Part shown: positions 44,518 through 53,073 of the stretch, piece by piece
Layout: every line of letters begins with the position of its first letter
Position numbering within the stretch: position 1 is the first letter of the stretch
DNA from: an uncultured Acidimicrobiales bacterium
Lineage (GTDB): Bacteria > Actinomycetota > Acidimicrobiia > Acidimicrobiales > SZUA-35
Direction of reading: 5' to 3'
Length of the DNA stretch: 53,170 nucleotides
Assembly: GCA_938009905.1 (NCBI GenBank)
Contig: CALLGK010000045.1
Location: 1 to 53,170, forward strand
The notes under the pieces: model-generated
Seen by the model: the letters and a program-made list of their open reading frames with translations, nothing else
Told to the model about the DNA's origin: nothing
Database searches by the model: none
Made by a program: the position numbers and the translations under genes

Positions 44518-46442
44518 CCGGAGGTCCGTTGCTCTGTCTCGGCGACGCGATCGCCTCGCTCGCCGTCACTGCTGTCTGGCAGATCGCCGGACTCGGCTTC
44601 GTCTGCGGCCCGCCGGTCTCGACGAGCTCTGCTGATGGACAGGATCCACCAGATGATCAGGAAGCCAAGGGCTGCACCAGAGAGGAGAAAGCCGAGCCCG
44701 GGGATAGCCGTGCTGCGAACTCGGTACTGGGTGCTCGCGAGCTGGGTGCGTCCGTCAGCGGTCCACACTTCGATATTGAGGGGTGACAGACCGAGCGACT
44801 TGGTCTCGACGTCGACATCAATGGTCTGCTGTCCCTGCCCAACCTCGACGATCTGTGAGAGGCCGTCTGTGATCTCGATGCGGTCGCTCTGGAAACGAAG
44901 CATGACCTGGCGAGTGCCAGCGCCTTCGTTGTTGACGGCGATCGGGATTGACGCGGTGTTTGCCGCCAATGTGACCGACTGACCGTCGAGCAGGCTGATC
45001 GACTCGAACTGATCGCCAAGCTGGGCCCTGAGGCGGCCAATCTCACGGGCTCGCTCGTCTTGGTTGAGCGCACGAGCGAGGCTGGCAACGACACCCTGGT
45101 CGAACTGATCGGGGCTTACGCCACCGGCCACGTAGAACGAGCGGTAGGTCTCCATGTCGGCCAACAAGGCGTCGAGATCGTCTTCGATGACGAGCAGGTC
45201 TTGCGCGGGGCGCTCAACGAGTCGTAGGGGAGTGGCGGTGCCTGAGCCGGTCGCCGTGTTGACGTCGACAGCTTCGACGAGGCCTGGTTGTTCGAGCGCA
45301 TCAAGCAGGACATCGAGGGCGTTGAGGTCGACCGAGCGAAGTTCGTCTCCACCGATCACGACCGGCGAGCGGTCGCTGCGTTGACGAACCGCCAGCTCGG
45401 CCAAGAGCTCATGGGCTCGCAACACGCCGTTGGAGTCGTCGCTTTGGCGCAACTGCAAGGTGCGGCGTTGGTCGATCGTGAGCACGCGAAGACCCTCGCC
45501 AACTTCCACGGAGCCGCCAGCTGTTGACGGGAGGGCGTACTCCATGACGATCTCGATGCCGAGATCGGTAAGCATTCTGGCGCCGGTTGAGGTGAGGTTG
45601 GCGTTGAGCGGCAGCACGCTTTCGTTGACGGTGAGGCCAAGGTCGTCGAGGCGTTGTCTGGTCGAGCTCAGGGCCGCGGCGTAGATCTCGGGTTGGTCGA
45701 TTTCGGCGAGTGCGGATGGGTCGAGGTCGAAGTCTGGAACGGCCGTGAGCGGACGTCCGGCGAGCGCTGCCCGGAACGCGTCACGCAGCTCGTCGTCGGT
45801 TTCGAGCTGGGGAATCACGCCTTCCTCCAGCACGATGAGGACTGGCATTGAGGGGTGCCGTTCGAGAATTGGGATGACCTCGCTGAGCTCGAGCCCGTCT
45901 GCGGACGACACGTTGAGCACTACGTTGGTGGGAAGCGAGACGATCTCGGCCGTTTCGGTTGGCAGCCTGATGAGGTGGGTGCGGATGGTCGACACCGGTC
46001 CGTCTGGCTCGCGAATCTCGATCTCGACCGGGTACACGCCGGGATCGCTCAGCAAGACCCGCTCATCGTTGGCGGTGAAGCTACGGATCGGAATGTCGAA
46101 GTTGAAGACCCGTGTGGAGTTGATCGTCGTGCGCAACAGCAGCGGTTCTTCGGAGCTCGGGTAGCGGTTGAGTACCTCGCCCAAGATCGGGGCAGACACG
46201 GCGGCCTCGTCGGCAATGGCGCCGTAGATCTTGGCTGAAATCGTGGTGTCGAGGCCCACTGGTCCGTCCCACGCAAGCGTCACGCTGAAGGTGCCATCGG
46301 CCGCCACGTATGGCGTTTGCGAGACCACCTGAAGCCCGGTGCCTTGCGCCGCAGCATGGCTCTCTGGCTGGATGCTTGACGCGATCGTTGCCGCGATGGC
46401 CAACACCAGTGCCGCGACAACCCGGATGTGTCTGACAATCAC
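44514..46442 (-). CDS. DUF6049-type exported membrane protein
   Basis: A 642-residue protein in the position of Rv3909. It has a signal peptide (about 1-33), an extracytoplasmic region with early beta-sandwich features and a central alpha/beta part (PVLIVLEEGVIPQLETDDEL, MLTDLGIEIVMEYALPST), a later Ig-like stretch (SITLAANTASIPIAVNNEGA-like), one C-terminal helix (LGFLLSGAALGFLIIWWILS) and a charged tail. Its ATG follows the acetyltransferase stop with a four-base overlap, and its stop overlaps the kinase start, so the three genes are coupled. Members are linked to peptidoglycan or MurJ by context only. Confidence 0.8.
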   Translation of the reverse strand: MIVRHIRVVAALVLAIAATIASSIQPESHAAAQGTGLQVVSQTPYVAADGTFSVTLAWDGPVGLDTTISAKIYGAIADEAAVSAPILGEVLNRYPSSEEPLLLRTTINSTRVFNFDIPIRSFTANDERVLLSDPGVYPVEIEIREPDGPVSTIRTHLIRLPTETAEIVSLPTNVVLNVSSADGLELSEVIPILERHPSMPVLIVLEEGVIPQLETDDELRDAFRAALAGRPLTAVPDFDLDPSALAEIDQPEIYAAALSSTRQRLDDLGLTVNESVLPLNANLTSTGARMLTDLGIEIVMEYALPSTAGGSVEVGEGLRVLTIDQRRTLQLRQSDDSNGVLRAHELLAELAVRQRSDRSPVVIGGDELRSVDLNALDVLLDALEQPGLVEAVDVNTATGSGTATPLRLVERPAQDLLVIEDDLDALLADMETYRSFYVAGGVSPDQFDQGVVASLARALNQDERAREIGRLRAQLGDQFESISLLDGQSVTLAANTASIPIAVNNEGAGTRQVMLRFQSDRIEITDGLSQIVEVGQGQQTIDVDVETKSLGLSPLNIEVWTADGRTQLASTQYRVRSTAIPGLGFLLSGAALGFLIIWWILSISRARRDRRAADEAESGDLPDSSDGERGDRVAETEQRTSG

Positions 46443-47215
46443 GTTGCCGTCCAGCGAAGCACAACGAGGCCTTCGTGCTGGCGGGCAAAACCGAGGTGCT
46501 CATAGAGCGCGAGCGCTCGTGTGTTGCGCTCCTGGGTGTTGACCATCGCGTGGCCTGCACCCTTTGAGTAGAGCCACCGCAAGCAATCGTGCACGAGAGC
46601 CCGACCGACGCCGGCACCTTGGTGGTCTGGATCGACGGCGAGACGCTGCAAGTACCCGCGGTCGCCAGCTCGCCCGGTGACGGCGTATCCGATCGGTGTC
46701 CGACCATCGAGCGCGACTCGATAGCGGGCCGTAGGGGTCGCCCGTCGTGCCTCGGCCAGCGAGTTGGTATCGAACTGCCAGAAAGGTTCGAAGGCGCGCT
46801 GATCGATGTCGAGCACCACGCGACGATGCCACGGTCGACCCTGGCGTAGGGATCGGGTGATCGCATTCGCCTGCTCGTCGTGGGCCGAGAGGAAGGCGTG
46901 ATCGTCTCGCCGATCGAGTCGGTAGGCGAGCAGATGCAGATGCTCGAGCACGCGAAATCCGGCCGATACAAACGGTTGGGCGTCGAAACTCGAGAGGGCT
47001 GGCGTGACCGCAACTTCGACGCCACGATGCCGCATCTGTTCGAGACAACGATGCACATCGAGGCTCGATGGTGGCCGTCCAGCCCGCCCGGGGGCGACAA
47101 GAGCGGTGTAGCGATCGCCCTGCCAGGGCACGACGCGTAGACGGCTCGTGCCTCGTGTTCCGGCCCAGGGTCGCTGGATGCCGGGTCCGAGTGGGTTCGT
47201 CGGGGCGTGGTCCAC
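46439..47215 (-). CDS. GNAT-family N-acetyltransferase
   Basis: A 258-residue protein with a C-terminal GNAT domain: YLQRLAVDPDHQGAGVGRAL (acetyl-CoA pyrophosphate loop), VNTQERNTRALALYEHLGFA. The N-terminal half may be a second, decayed GNAT fold (FVSAGFRVLEHLHLLAYRLD). It sits where mycobacteria have mutT4. The start is GTG 47215 with a TAGTGT -10 element 9 nt away. The acetyl acceptor is unknown. Confidence 0.85.
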   Translation of the reverse strand: MDHAPTNPLGPGIQRPWAGTRGTSRLRVVPWQGDRYTALVAPGRAGRPPSSLDVHRCLEQMRHRGVEVAVTPALSSFDAQPFVSAGFRVLEHLHLLAYRLDRRDDHAFLSAHDEQANAITRSLRQGRPWHRRVVLDIDQRAFEPFWQFDTNSLAEARRATPTARYRVALDGRTPIGYAVTGRAGDRGYLQRLAVDPDHQGAGVGRALVHDCLRWLYSKGAGHAMVNTQERNTRALALYEHLGFARQHEGLVVLRWTAT

Positions 47216-47224
47216 CAGGGGACA

Positions 47225-47230
47225 ACACTA
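47225..47230 (-). promoter_or_regulatory. -10 element of the acetyltransferase-DUF6049-kinase operon
   Basis: TAGTGT on the minus strand, 9 nt upstream of the GTG at 47215, predicts a leader of only a few bases. Confidence 0.4.
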
Positions 47231-47317
47231 TTGGTTATTGCACCCTGGCGGGGTGGTCTCCCGCGTGACGGTGCTTGGCTCACACCCATACGTTCGGCTC
47301 TATTGGCCTTCCGCAAC

Positions 47318-47323
47318 TACCCT
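47318..47323 (+). promoter_or_regulatory. -10 element, leaderless promoter of the deacetylase-like gene
   Basis: TACCCT ends 7 nt before the GTG at 47331, predicting transcription from the start codon. It diverges from the acetyltransferase promoter. Confidence 0.45.
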
Positions 47324-47330
47324 TCCACCC

Positions 47331-48332
47331 GTGACCGTGTTGGTATCGACGCACGACCTCTGCTGGCTTCATGACACCGGACGTCAACACCCAGAGCGGC
47401 CAGAGCGCCTTACCGCGGTCAAGCAGGGGATCGACGATTCTGATGTGCGCGACGCGGTCACGTGGATCGAAGCACCAGATGCGCCACGTGACGCACTGCT
47501 TGCGGTTCACCCGGCGAGCATTCTCGACCGTCTGGCCGACTTGTCCGCCAGTGGCGGTGGCTCGATCGACCCAGACACGGTTGTGTCGACCGAGAGCTCT
47601 GCTGCCGCCATCCGAGCCGCTGGGGCCGGACTCGATCTGATTCAGCGGCTCGACGCCGGTGAGGCCGATGCTGGATGGTCGATCGTTCGACCACCCGGTC
47701 ACCACGCGCTGTCGTCTGTTCAGATGGGGTTTTGTCTGATCAACAACATCGCGGTTGCGGCTCGGCAGCTGGCCGACCGTGGTGAACGCGTGGCCATTGT
47801 CGACATCGACGCCCATCATGGCAACGGCACCCAAGACATCTTCTACAACGACGCTGATGTCCTTTTTGTCTCGCTGCATCAATACCCGTGGTACCCCTAC
47901 ACCGGCCGTCCGGACGAGGTAGGCGAGGGTGATGGCACCGGCACAACCGTCAACATCGCGATGCCGGCTGGAGCTACCGGCGACGTGTACCGATCGGCGA
48001 TCGATCAGGTTGTGGCCCCGGTCGTACAGCGCCACAAACCAACATGGCTGTTGATCTCGGCCGGCTTCGACGGTCACCGAGCCGACCCCATCACCGATCT
48101 CGGCCTCACCTCAACCGACTACGCCGAGATGGTGTCTGACTTGCTCCAGCTCGTTCCCGCTGGCCGGCGGCTGCTCTTTCTCGAGGGTGGCTACGAACTT
48201 GATGCGCTTAGCAAGTGCGCTGCTGCTGTCGTTGCTGCGACCGCCGGAGTTGCAGCCAAGCCAGAAGAGGCGACAACGGGTGGCCCCGGGGCCGACATGG
48301 TCGACCTCAGCAAGGCGATCCACCTGTCGTGA
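47331..48332 (+). CDS. Histone-deacetylase-family (AcuC-like) zinc amidohydrolase
   Basis: The GTG at 47331 (VTVLVSTHDLCWLHDTGRQH) gives 333 residues; a longer frame to 47148 crosses the divergent promoter and is rejected. HDAC motifs are HPERPERL, PPGHHALSSVQMGFCLINN, the zinc site VDIDAHHGNGT and SAGFDGHRADP, and LEGGYELDAL. All catalytic and zinc residues (Asp, His, Asp) are present. Bacterial relatives deacetylate acetyl-lysine, polyamines or other amides; the substrate is unknown. The cca start overlaps its stop. Confidence 0.92.
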   Translation: MTVLVSTHDLCWLHDTGRQHPERPERLTAVKQGIDDSDVRDAVTWIEAPDAPRDALLAVHPASILDRLADLSASGGGSIDPDTVVSTESSAAAIRAAGAGLDLIQRLDAGEADAGWSIVRPPGHHALSSVQMGFCLINNIAVAARQLADRGERVAIVDIDAHHGNGTQDIFYNDADVLFVSLHQYPWYPYTGRPDEVGEGDGTGTTVNIAMPAGATGDVYRSAIDQVVAPVVQRHKPTWLLISAGFDGHRADPITDLGLTSTDYAEMVSDLLQLVPAGRRLLFLEGGYELDALSKCAAAVVAATAGVAAKPEEATTGGPGADMVDLSKAIHLS

Positions 48333-49621
48333 GCGACAGTTCCAACCTCGACCCCAACCTCAACAAACCGGCGTGGCTCGACGAGCCGCGTGCCCGCGAG
48401 ATCATGTCGACCGTGCGCCCCGTCGCTGAGGCGTTTCACGAGGCCGGGCACACGCTGTTTCTTGTTGGGGGAGTGGTGCGCGATCTTTCACTTGGTGGTG
48501 AGGGCTCTGTCACCGACCTCGACCTCACCACAGATGCTGAACCGACAACCACACGCACGCTGCTTGCTCCGCTCGCTCAAGAGTTGTGGACCCAGGGTGA
48601 GAAGTTCGGCACGATCGGCGCTCGGGTCGACCAGTGGATCATTGAGGTGACAACGCATCGTGGCGAGTCATACGTGAGCGAGTCGCGTAAGCCCGTTGTC
48701 ACCTTTGGCACCGATCTGCGAACCGACCTGTCTCGCCGCGATTTCACCATCAACGCCATGGCCCTCGACACGTTCACTGGCGAGCTGCAGGACCCGTTCG
48801 GGGGCGCGGCCGACCTCGACGCTCGCGTGTTGCGAACGCCCCTCGACGCCTCGATCTCATTCACGGACGATCCGCTGCGGATGATGCGAGCGGCCCGGTT
48901 CATTCCACGCTTCAACCTGGGCGTCGACGAGTCGATCACGGCCGCGGTGCTCGAGCATCGTGACCGGCTCGACATCGTGTCTCGCGAACGAATCCACGAT
49001 GAGCTCGAACGGTTGCTGGCGCTTCCCGATCCCGCGTCCGGGCTCGACTTTCTGGCCGATACGGGCCTGCTCGACCGCGTGGTCTCCGATCTCACCGAGC
49101 CCGCGCCTGTTGTTGCCGGTGCTGTCACCCAGGCAACGTCGCCGGTGGCCAGACGAAGCGTGTTGGCCGCCCATGCCGCCGACTCGGCGGCCATCTTCAG
49201 CCACCTTCGCTACTCGACCTCTGACCGTCGAGCGACGCAACGCCTGCTCACTGGGTACGACACGTTGCGGGACGAAACGGCAGCGTCGAGCACAACCCGT
49301 CGACTTGTGGCCAGCGTCGGTCGAGATTCGATGACAGATCTGTTCGATGGGGCGCACGCACTTGGCATCGAGGCGGGGGAATGGCGCGCCCAACTTGCGC
49401 AGTTGGAAGCAACCGAGGATCTCGACGATCTCGGTTCACCACTCACTGGTGGCGACATCCTGAAGACCCTCGACACCCCGCCCGGGCCATTGGTGGGCGA
49501 GTACACACGGCGGCTGGCCGATCATCGGCTTGAGCATGGGCCAATCACGCCAGACGAGGCTCGGGCGCTGATCCACGAGTGGTTCGCCGCCGGACAAGAC
49601 CAAAACACCGATCACCGGTAG
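48329..49621 (+). CDS. cca: CCA tRNA nucleotidyltransferase / poly(A) polymerase-family protein
   Basis: GTG 48329 overlaps the stop of the deacetylase-like gene by four bases and gives 430 residues. The class II nucleotidyltransferase head has LFLVGGVVRDLSLGG, the metal motif DLDLTTDA and LSRRDFTINAMALD; the neck carries DPLRMMRAARFIPRFNL. A helical tail follows. The position matches the mycobacterial pcnA (Rv3907c). The tRNA-Ile gene here lacks an encoded CCA, consistent with a need for this activity. Confidence 0.93.
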   Translation: MSDSSNLDPNLNKPAWLDEPRAREIMSTVRPVAEAFHEAGHTLFLVGGVVRDLSLGGEGSVTDLDLTTDAEPTTTRTLLAPLAQELWTQGEKFGTIGARVDQWIIEVTTHRGESYVSESRKPVVTFGTDLRTDLSRRDFTINAMALDTFTGELQDPFGGAADLDARVLRTPLDASISFTDDPLRMMRAARFIPRFNLGVDESITAAVLEHRDRLDIVSRERIHDELERLLALPDPASGLDFLADTGLLDRVVSDLTEPAPVVAGAVTQATSPVARRSVLAAHAADSAAIFSHLRYSTSDRRATQRLLTGYDTLRDETAASSTTRRLVASVGRDSMTDLFDGAHALGIEAGEWRAQLAQLEATEDLDDLGSPLTGGDILKTLDTPPGPLVGEYTRRLADHRLEHGPITPDEARALIHEWFAAGQDQNTDHR

Positions 49622-49624
49622 TCT
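49619..49624 (+). promoter_or_regulatory. -10 element, leaderless promoter of the DUF5318 gene
   Basis: TAGTCT overlaps the stop codon of cca and ends 6 nt before the ATG at 49631, so the transcript should lack a leader. Confidence 0.45.
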
Positions 49625-49630
49625 GAAGGC

Positions 49631-50029
49631 ATGCCTCGTTGGCAGCGCCAGAACCGAGATGCCGTCGTGAGCTATCGGCTCGCCCGCCAGCGAACGGTCG
49701 CGGCAGTCGAAGCTGGCCACCGCACCGAACACGAGGTGTGCGACGCCCAGCCAGAACTGCGCAGAGTCGCTCACAACCATGGCAAGCCACTCGATGACGA
49801 CTGCCCCCTCTGTGAGTCAGACGATTTGGTGCTGGTGACCTTTGCTTTTGGCCCCGGATTGCCAAAGGCCGGGCGCTGCGTGACCGATCCGGCCGAGATG
49901 GCCAGGCTGCGGCGGCGGCCGAAGCCCACCACCTGCTACCGCGTGGAGGTCTGTCGGCAGTGCTGGTGGAACCACCTACGTGAATCGTTTGAGTTGCCAC
50001 CGGCTCAGGTCGCGAAGACCGCTCCCTGA
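49631..50029 (+). CDS. DUF5318-type cysteine-rich protein
   Basis: A 132-residue basic protein. It starts MPRWQRQNRDAVVSYRLARQ and has cysteine pairs CPLCESDD and CYRVEVCRQCWWNHL, a zinc-ribbon-like arrangement of actinobacterial DUF5318 (Rv0049 position, next to ponA1). It precedes the class A PBP gene by about 60 bp and may share its transcript. No biochemical function is known to me. Confidence 0.8.
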   Translation: MPRWQRQNRDAVVSYRLARQRTVAAVEAGHRTEHEVCDAQPELRRVAHNHGKPLDDDCPLCESDDLVLVTFAFGPGLPKAGRCVTDPAEMARLRRRPKPTTCYRVEVCRQCWWNHLRESFELPPAQVAKTAP

Positions 50030-50087
50030 TCTGTTCGATTACCGTCGTTTCGCCCCCGTTCGTTTCTGACTCTCCTTTTTGTCGCCT

Positions 50088-52556
50088 ATGGCCACATCGT
50101 CCTCAGGTTCCAAGCAGCAATCGGCTGCGAATCCCGTCCACCAGCTGCTGTTGGGCGGGCCCCGGCGCGTCAAAAACCGTCGCCGCAACCCGATCTGGCG
50201 GTTCCGGCGCTTTCTGCTGCTCGCGGTGCTGTTTGGGCTTGGACTCTTGCTCGGCGGTTTTGCCCTGCTGGCTCGTGAAGAGCTGCCAGACGATGACTTC
50301 GCCCAACTCGCCCAGACCAGCTACGTCTGTACCGCCGACGTAGAAACCGACTGCGACGTCGACGTCGCAGCCATGGCATTGTCCGCTGGCGAAGACCGAG
50401 TGATCGTTCCCTACAGCGCCATTCCTCAGGTCACGATCGATGCCGTTGTTGCCGTCGAAGACAAGAACTACTTCAACGATCAGATCGGTATCGACCCGGT
50501 CGGCATCGGCCGAGCGCTCTATCAGAACACCCGTGAAGGGCGGGCGGCGCAGGGTGGCTCAACGATCACGCAGCAGTACGTGAAAAATGCCTTCGACATT
50601 GATGCTGATCGAAACATTGTCACGAAGCTCAAGGAAGCAGCCCTTGCGGTCAAACTCAATCGACGATGGAGCCGAGAAGAGATTCTCGGGCGCTACCTGA
50701 ATCGCATCTACTTCGGTCGCGGCGCCTACGGCATTCAAGCGGCGGCCCAGGCGTACTACGGCAAGAACGTCGAAGAGCTTGGTCTTGGTGAGTCGGCATT
50801 CTTGGCCGGATTGATTCGTGCCCCGTCGAGTGCTGAGCCGTTCCGCGATCCAGACGAAGCCAACCGTCGACGCGACGTGTCGCTGACCCGCATGGTCACC
50901 GATGGCTACATCAGCCAAGTCGAAGCGGATGAGGTCATGGCGACGCCCGTGATCGAGACAGTGATCGCGCCCACCAACCGCGACGGGCTCGGTCCGGTGC
51001 TCGGTCAAGAAGACGGCTCTGAGTACTTCATGGAGGCGGTACGCCAGCAGCTTGTTGAACTCGAGCCCGAGATCGGCGAGGTCTTCAGCAGCGGTCTGCG
51101 GGTGTACACCACGCTTGATCCGCAGATGCAAGAGGCCGCCTTCTTGTCGGTAACCGAAGTCGTTGATCCTCGCTTCGATGGTGACCTGCCGCCGTCTGGC
51201 TCGCTGGTGGCCATCGACGAGCGGGGTCGCGTCGTCGCCATGATGGGCGGCTACGACTTTGAGGCGTCGCAGGTCAACCTGGCGATGGGTGTCGACGGTG
51301 GCGGTTCTGGTCGCCAGCCCGGTTCGTCGTTCAAGACGTTCGCCCTCGCCGAAGCGCTTGAGCAGGGCTTTTCAGCCAACTCGCTCTATGCCGCACCATT
51401 CACGATCGAGATCCCAGAAGCCAACGACGGTCAGACCTGGACCGTTGGCGGCGGCGGCAGCGAAGAGGGTTACCGAGACCTAGTTGATGGCCTGCGGGTG
51501 TCGTCAAACGTCGTATATGCCCAGCTCATGGTCGACCTCAGCCCAGGCACCGTTGTGCAGATGGCCAACAACCTTGGTGTGAGCGCCGAGCTGCCAGAGG
51601 TGAACGCACTGGTGCTTGGCTCCGGTGAGGTGTCGGTACTCGACATGGCTGCGTCGTACTCGACCATCTCCAACCAGGGCATCCGCTACGAGCCGATCCT
51701 CATCGAGCGCATCGAAGATCGAAACGGCGAAGTGATCTGCTGGTATCCGGTCGACGGTGTGTGTCAGCAGTCAGAAGGTCGTGAGGGCGAGCCGGTGCTC
51801 GACGCCTCGATCGCCCGCCAGGTCACCTTTGCGCTTGAGCAGGTCGTTGTTGCTGGCACGGGGCGCAACGCCCAGTTCGGTCAGCCTGCGGCTGGCAAGA
51901 CCGGCACCACCCAAGACGCTCGTGATGCGTGGTTTGTTGGTTTCACGTGTGAGCTCAGCACCGCGGTGTGGATGGGTTATCCGGGCTTCGATCCGAACGA
52001 GCCGCTCACCATGGAGAACTTCCGAGGCATCGAGGTGCACGGTGGCGACTTCCCGGCCGAGATCTGGGGCGCCTTCAACGCCCGGGCTGCCGACATTCGA
52101 TCTGGTCGAGGCGAAGCCCCCTGCACCGAGCTCGCGACCCAAGCCGACTTCCCCGGTCTGATTCTCAACACCGAGCTGTCGACCACCACGCTGCCGTTCT
52201 GTTCGCCAACACCTGCTGCGCCGGGTGAGGGAGAAGGGGACGCTGCGGAAACAGCGGAGACAACGGCACCGCCCACCACGGCTGAGGGCGACAACGGCGG
52301 GATAGGTGCGGTCACCACCGAGCCTTGCGTGGAGCCACCGCCGGTGCCGCTTGACGAAAACGGTCAGCCCATTCCCACCACGCCAGATGGTGCACCGGTG
52401 CCAACCGACGAGAGCGGCTCAACAACCGCCCCGGCCTCAACCGCCGAAGGCGAGACGGCAACCACGGCTCCGACCACGGCCGCAGAATCCACGACGGAAC
52501 AGCCAACGACCACCGCGGCTCCCAACGGTGACGGCGATGGAGACGACGACGGGTAG
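50088..52556 (+). CDS. Bifunctional penicillin-binding protein (class A, PonA-type)
   Basis: The ATG at 50088 gives 822 residues; the TTG nine bases upstream is less likely. A basic N-terminus and one helix (about 40-62) anchor it. The glycosyltransferase (GT51) has VAVEDKNYFNDQIGIDPVG (catalytic Glu) and GGSTITQQYVKN. The transpeptidase has SSFK (nucleophilic Ser), SSNVVY and KTGTTQD. The last roughly 120 residues are a Thr/Ala/Pro/Glu-rich tail, typical of actinobacterial cell-wall enzymes. It polymerises and crosslinks peptidoglycan. Confidence 0.96.
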   Translation: MATSSSGSKQQSAANPVHQLLLGGPRRVKNRRRNPIWRFRRFLLLAVLFGLGLLLGGFALLAREELPDDDFAQLAQTSYVCTADVETDCDVDVAAMALSAGEDRVIVPYSAIPQVTIDAVVAVEDKNYFNDQIGIDPVGIGRALYQNTREGRAAQGGSTITQQYVKNAFDIDADRNIVTKLKEAALAVKLNRRWSREEILGRYLNRIYFGRGAYGIQAAAQAYYGKNVEELGLGESAFLAGLIRAPSSAEPFRDPDEANRRRDVSLTRMVTDGYISQVEADEVMATPVIETVIAPTNRDGLGPVLGQEDGSEYFMEAVRQQLVELEPEIGEVFSSGLRVYTTLDPQMQEAAFLSVTEVVDPRFDGDLPPSGSLVAIDERGRVVAMMGGYDFEASQVNLAMGVDGGGSGRQPGSSFKTFALAEALEQGFSANSLYAAPFTIEIPEANDGQTWTVGGGGSEEGYRDLVDGLRVSSNVVYAQLMVDLSPGTVVQMANNLGVSAELPEVNALVLGSGEVSVLDMAASYSTISNQGIRYEPILIERIEDRNGEVICWYPVDGVCQQSEGREGEPVLDASIARQVTFALEQVVVAGTGRNAQFGQPAAGKTGTTQDARDAWFVGFTCELSTAVWMGYPGFDPNEPLTMENFRGIEVHGGDFPAEIWGAFNARAADIRSGRGEAPCTELATQADFPGLILNTELSTTTLPFCSPTPAAPGEGEGDAAETAETTAPPTTAEGDNGGIGAVTTEPCVEPPPVPLDENGQPIPTTPDGAPVPTDESGSTTAPASTAEGETATTAPTTAAESTTEQPTTTAAPNGDGDGDDDG

Positions 52557-52567
52557 CCGCGCTATGG

Positions 52568-52596
52568 GCGGGGAGCGAGCTTGTCGAGCTGCCCGC
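52568..52596. terminator. Hairpin between convergent PBP and zinc-ribbon genes
   Basis: GCGGG (52568-52572) and AGCT (52578-52581) pair with AGCT (52587-52590) and CCCGC (52592-52596). There is no T-run on either side, so it is a weak bidirectional candidate. Confidence 0.4.
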
Positions 52597-52605
52597 TTGT
52601 GAAGG

Positions 52606-52785
52606 TCAGACGGGCTGGTGTGGGTAGTGCAGTACGCACGCGTCGCACCACTGCTCGGTGTCGTCGGCCGGCGTGATCTTTGATTCGGTGTCCCAGTCGG
52701 CTGGGGTCACGTAGACCCGACGAACCTCGGTGAGCGTGCTCTCATCCCCGCAGCTCTGGCATTCAGCGCTTGTCTCCGTACCCAT
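52606..52785 (-). CDS. Small zinc-ribbon-like protein (59 aa)
   Basis: Starting at ATG 52785 gives 59 residues with two Cys pairs, AECQSCGDES and QWCDACVLHYPH, likely a zinc-binding knuckle. Between them lies a stretch VRRVYVTPADWDTESKIT. The frame is open to 52992 but the extra part is built of repeats. GGTGAG lies just upstream of the ATG. It resembles small conserved actinobacterial proteins; I assign no function. Confidence 0.65.
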   Translation of the reverse strand: MGTETSAECQSCGDESTLTEVRRVYVTPADWDTESKITPADDTEQWCDACVLHYPHQPV

Positions 52786-52805
52786 GCTCACCAGTCTGCC
52801 CCCGG

Positions 52806-52852
52806 ACCTGCGTGCATAAGACCTTGCGTGCATAAGACCTTGCGTGCATGGG
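52806..52852. repeat. Tandem 16-nt repeat
   Basis: ACCTGCGTGCATAAG, ACCTTGCGTGCATAAG and ACCTTGCGTGCATGGG are three consecutive units of 15-16 nt. Related GTGCACGCA words occur at about 52872 and 52934. Confidence 0.85.
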
Positions 52853-53012
52853 GCCTTGTGGGGATGTTGCCGTGCACGCAGGTTCGTCGGTGGCCTGAGG
52901 TTGCGTGTGTTCAAACGTCCATGGCTGGTTTCGTGCACGCACGTTCGAGAGGCGGAGCGAGGGACGAGCGAAGCGAGAGGGCTGAAAGCCAATCGCGAGT
53001 AGCTGAGCGCGG

Positions 53013-53052
53013 AGCGCTCACAATGTGGCAGCGCTCACAATGTGACTGTCAC
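53013..53052. repeat. Paired 15-nt direct repeats and adjoining palindrome
   Basis: AGCGCTCACAATGTG occurs at 53013-53027 and 53030-53044. Each copy contains the palindrome CACAATGTG. GTGACTGTCAC (53042-53052) follows. The arrangement suggests a double operator. Confidence 0.6.
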
Positions 53053-53073
53053 ACCCCATCGGTACGGTCAGAG

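Noticed and set aside
51939-51953. parS-like GTTTCACGTGTGAG inside the PBP gene
   Set aside because: Only one half-site matches and it encodes conserved protein residues; probably chance.
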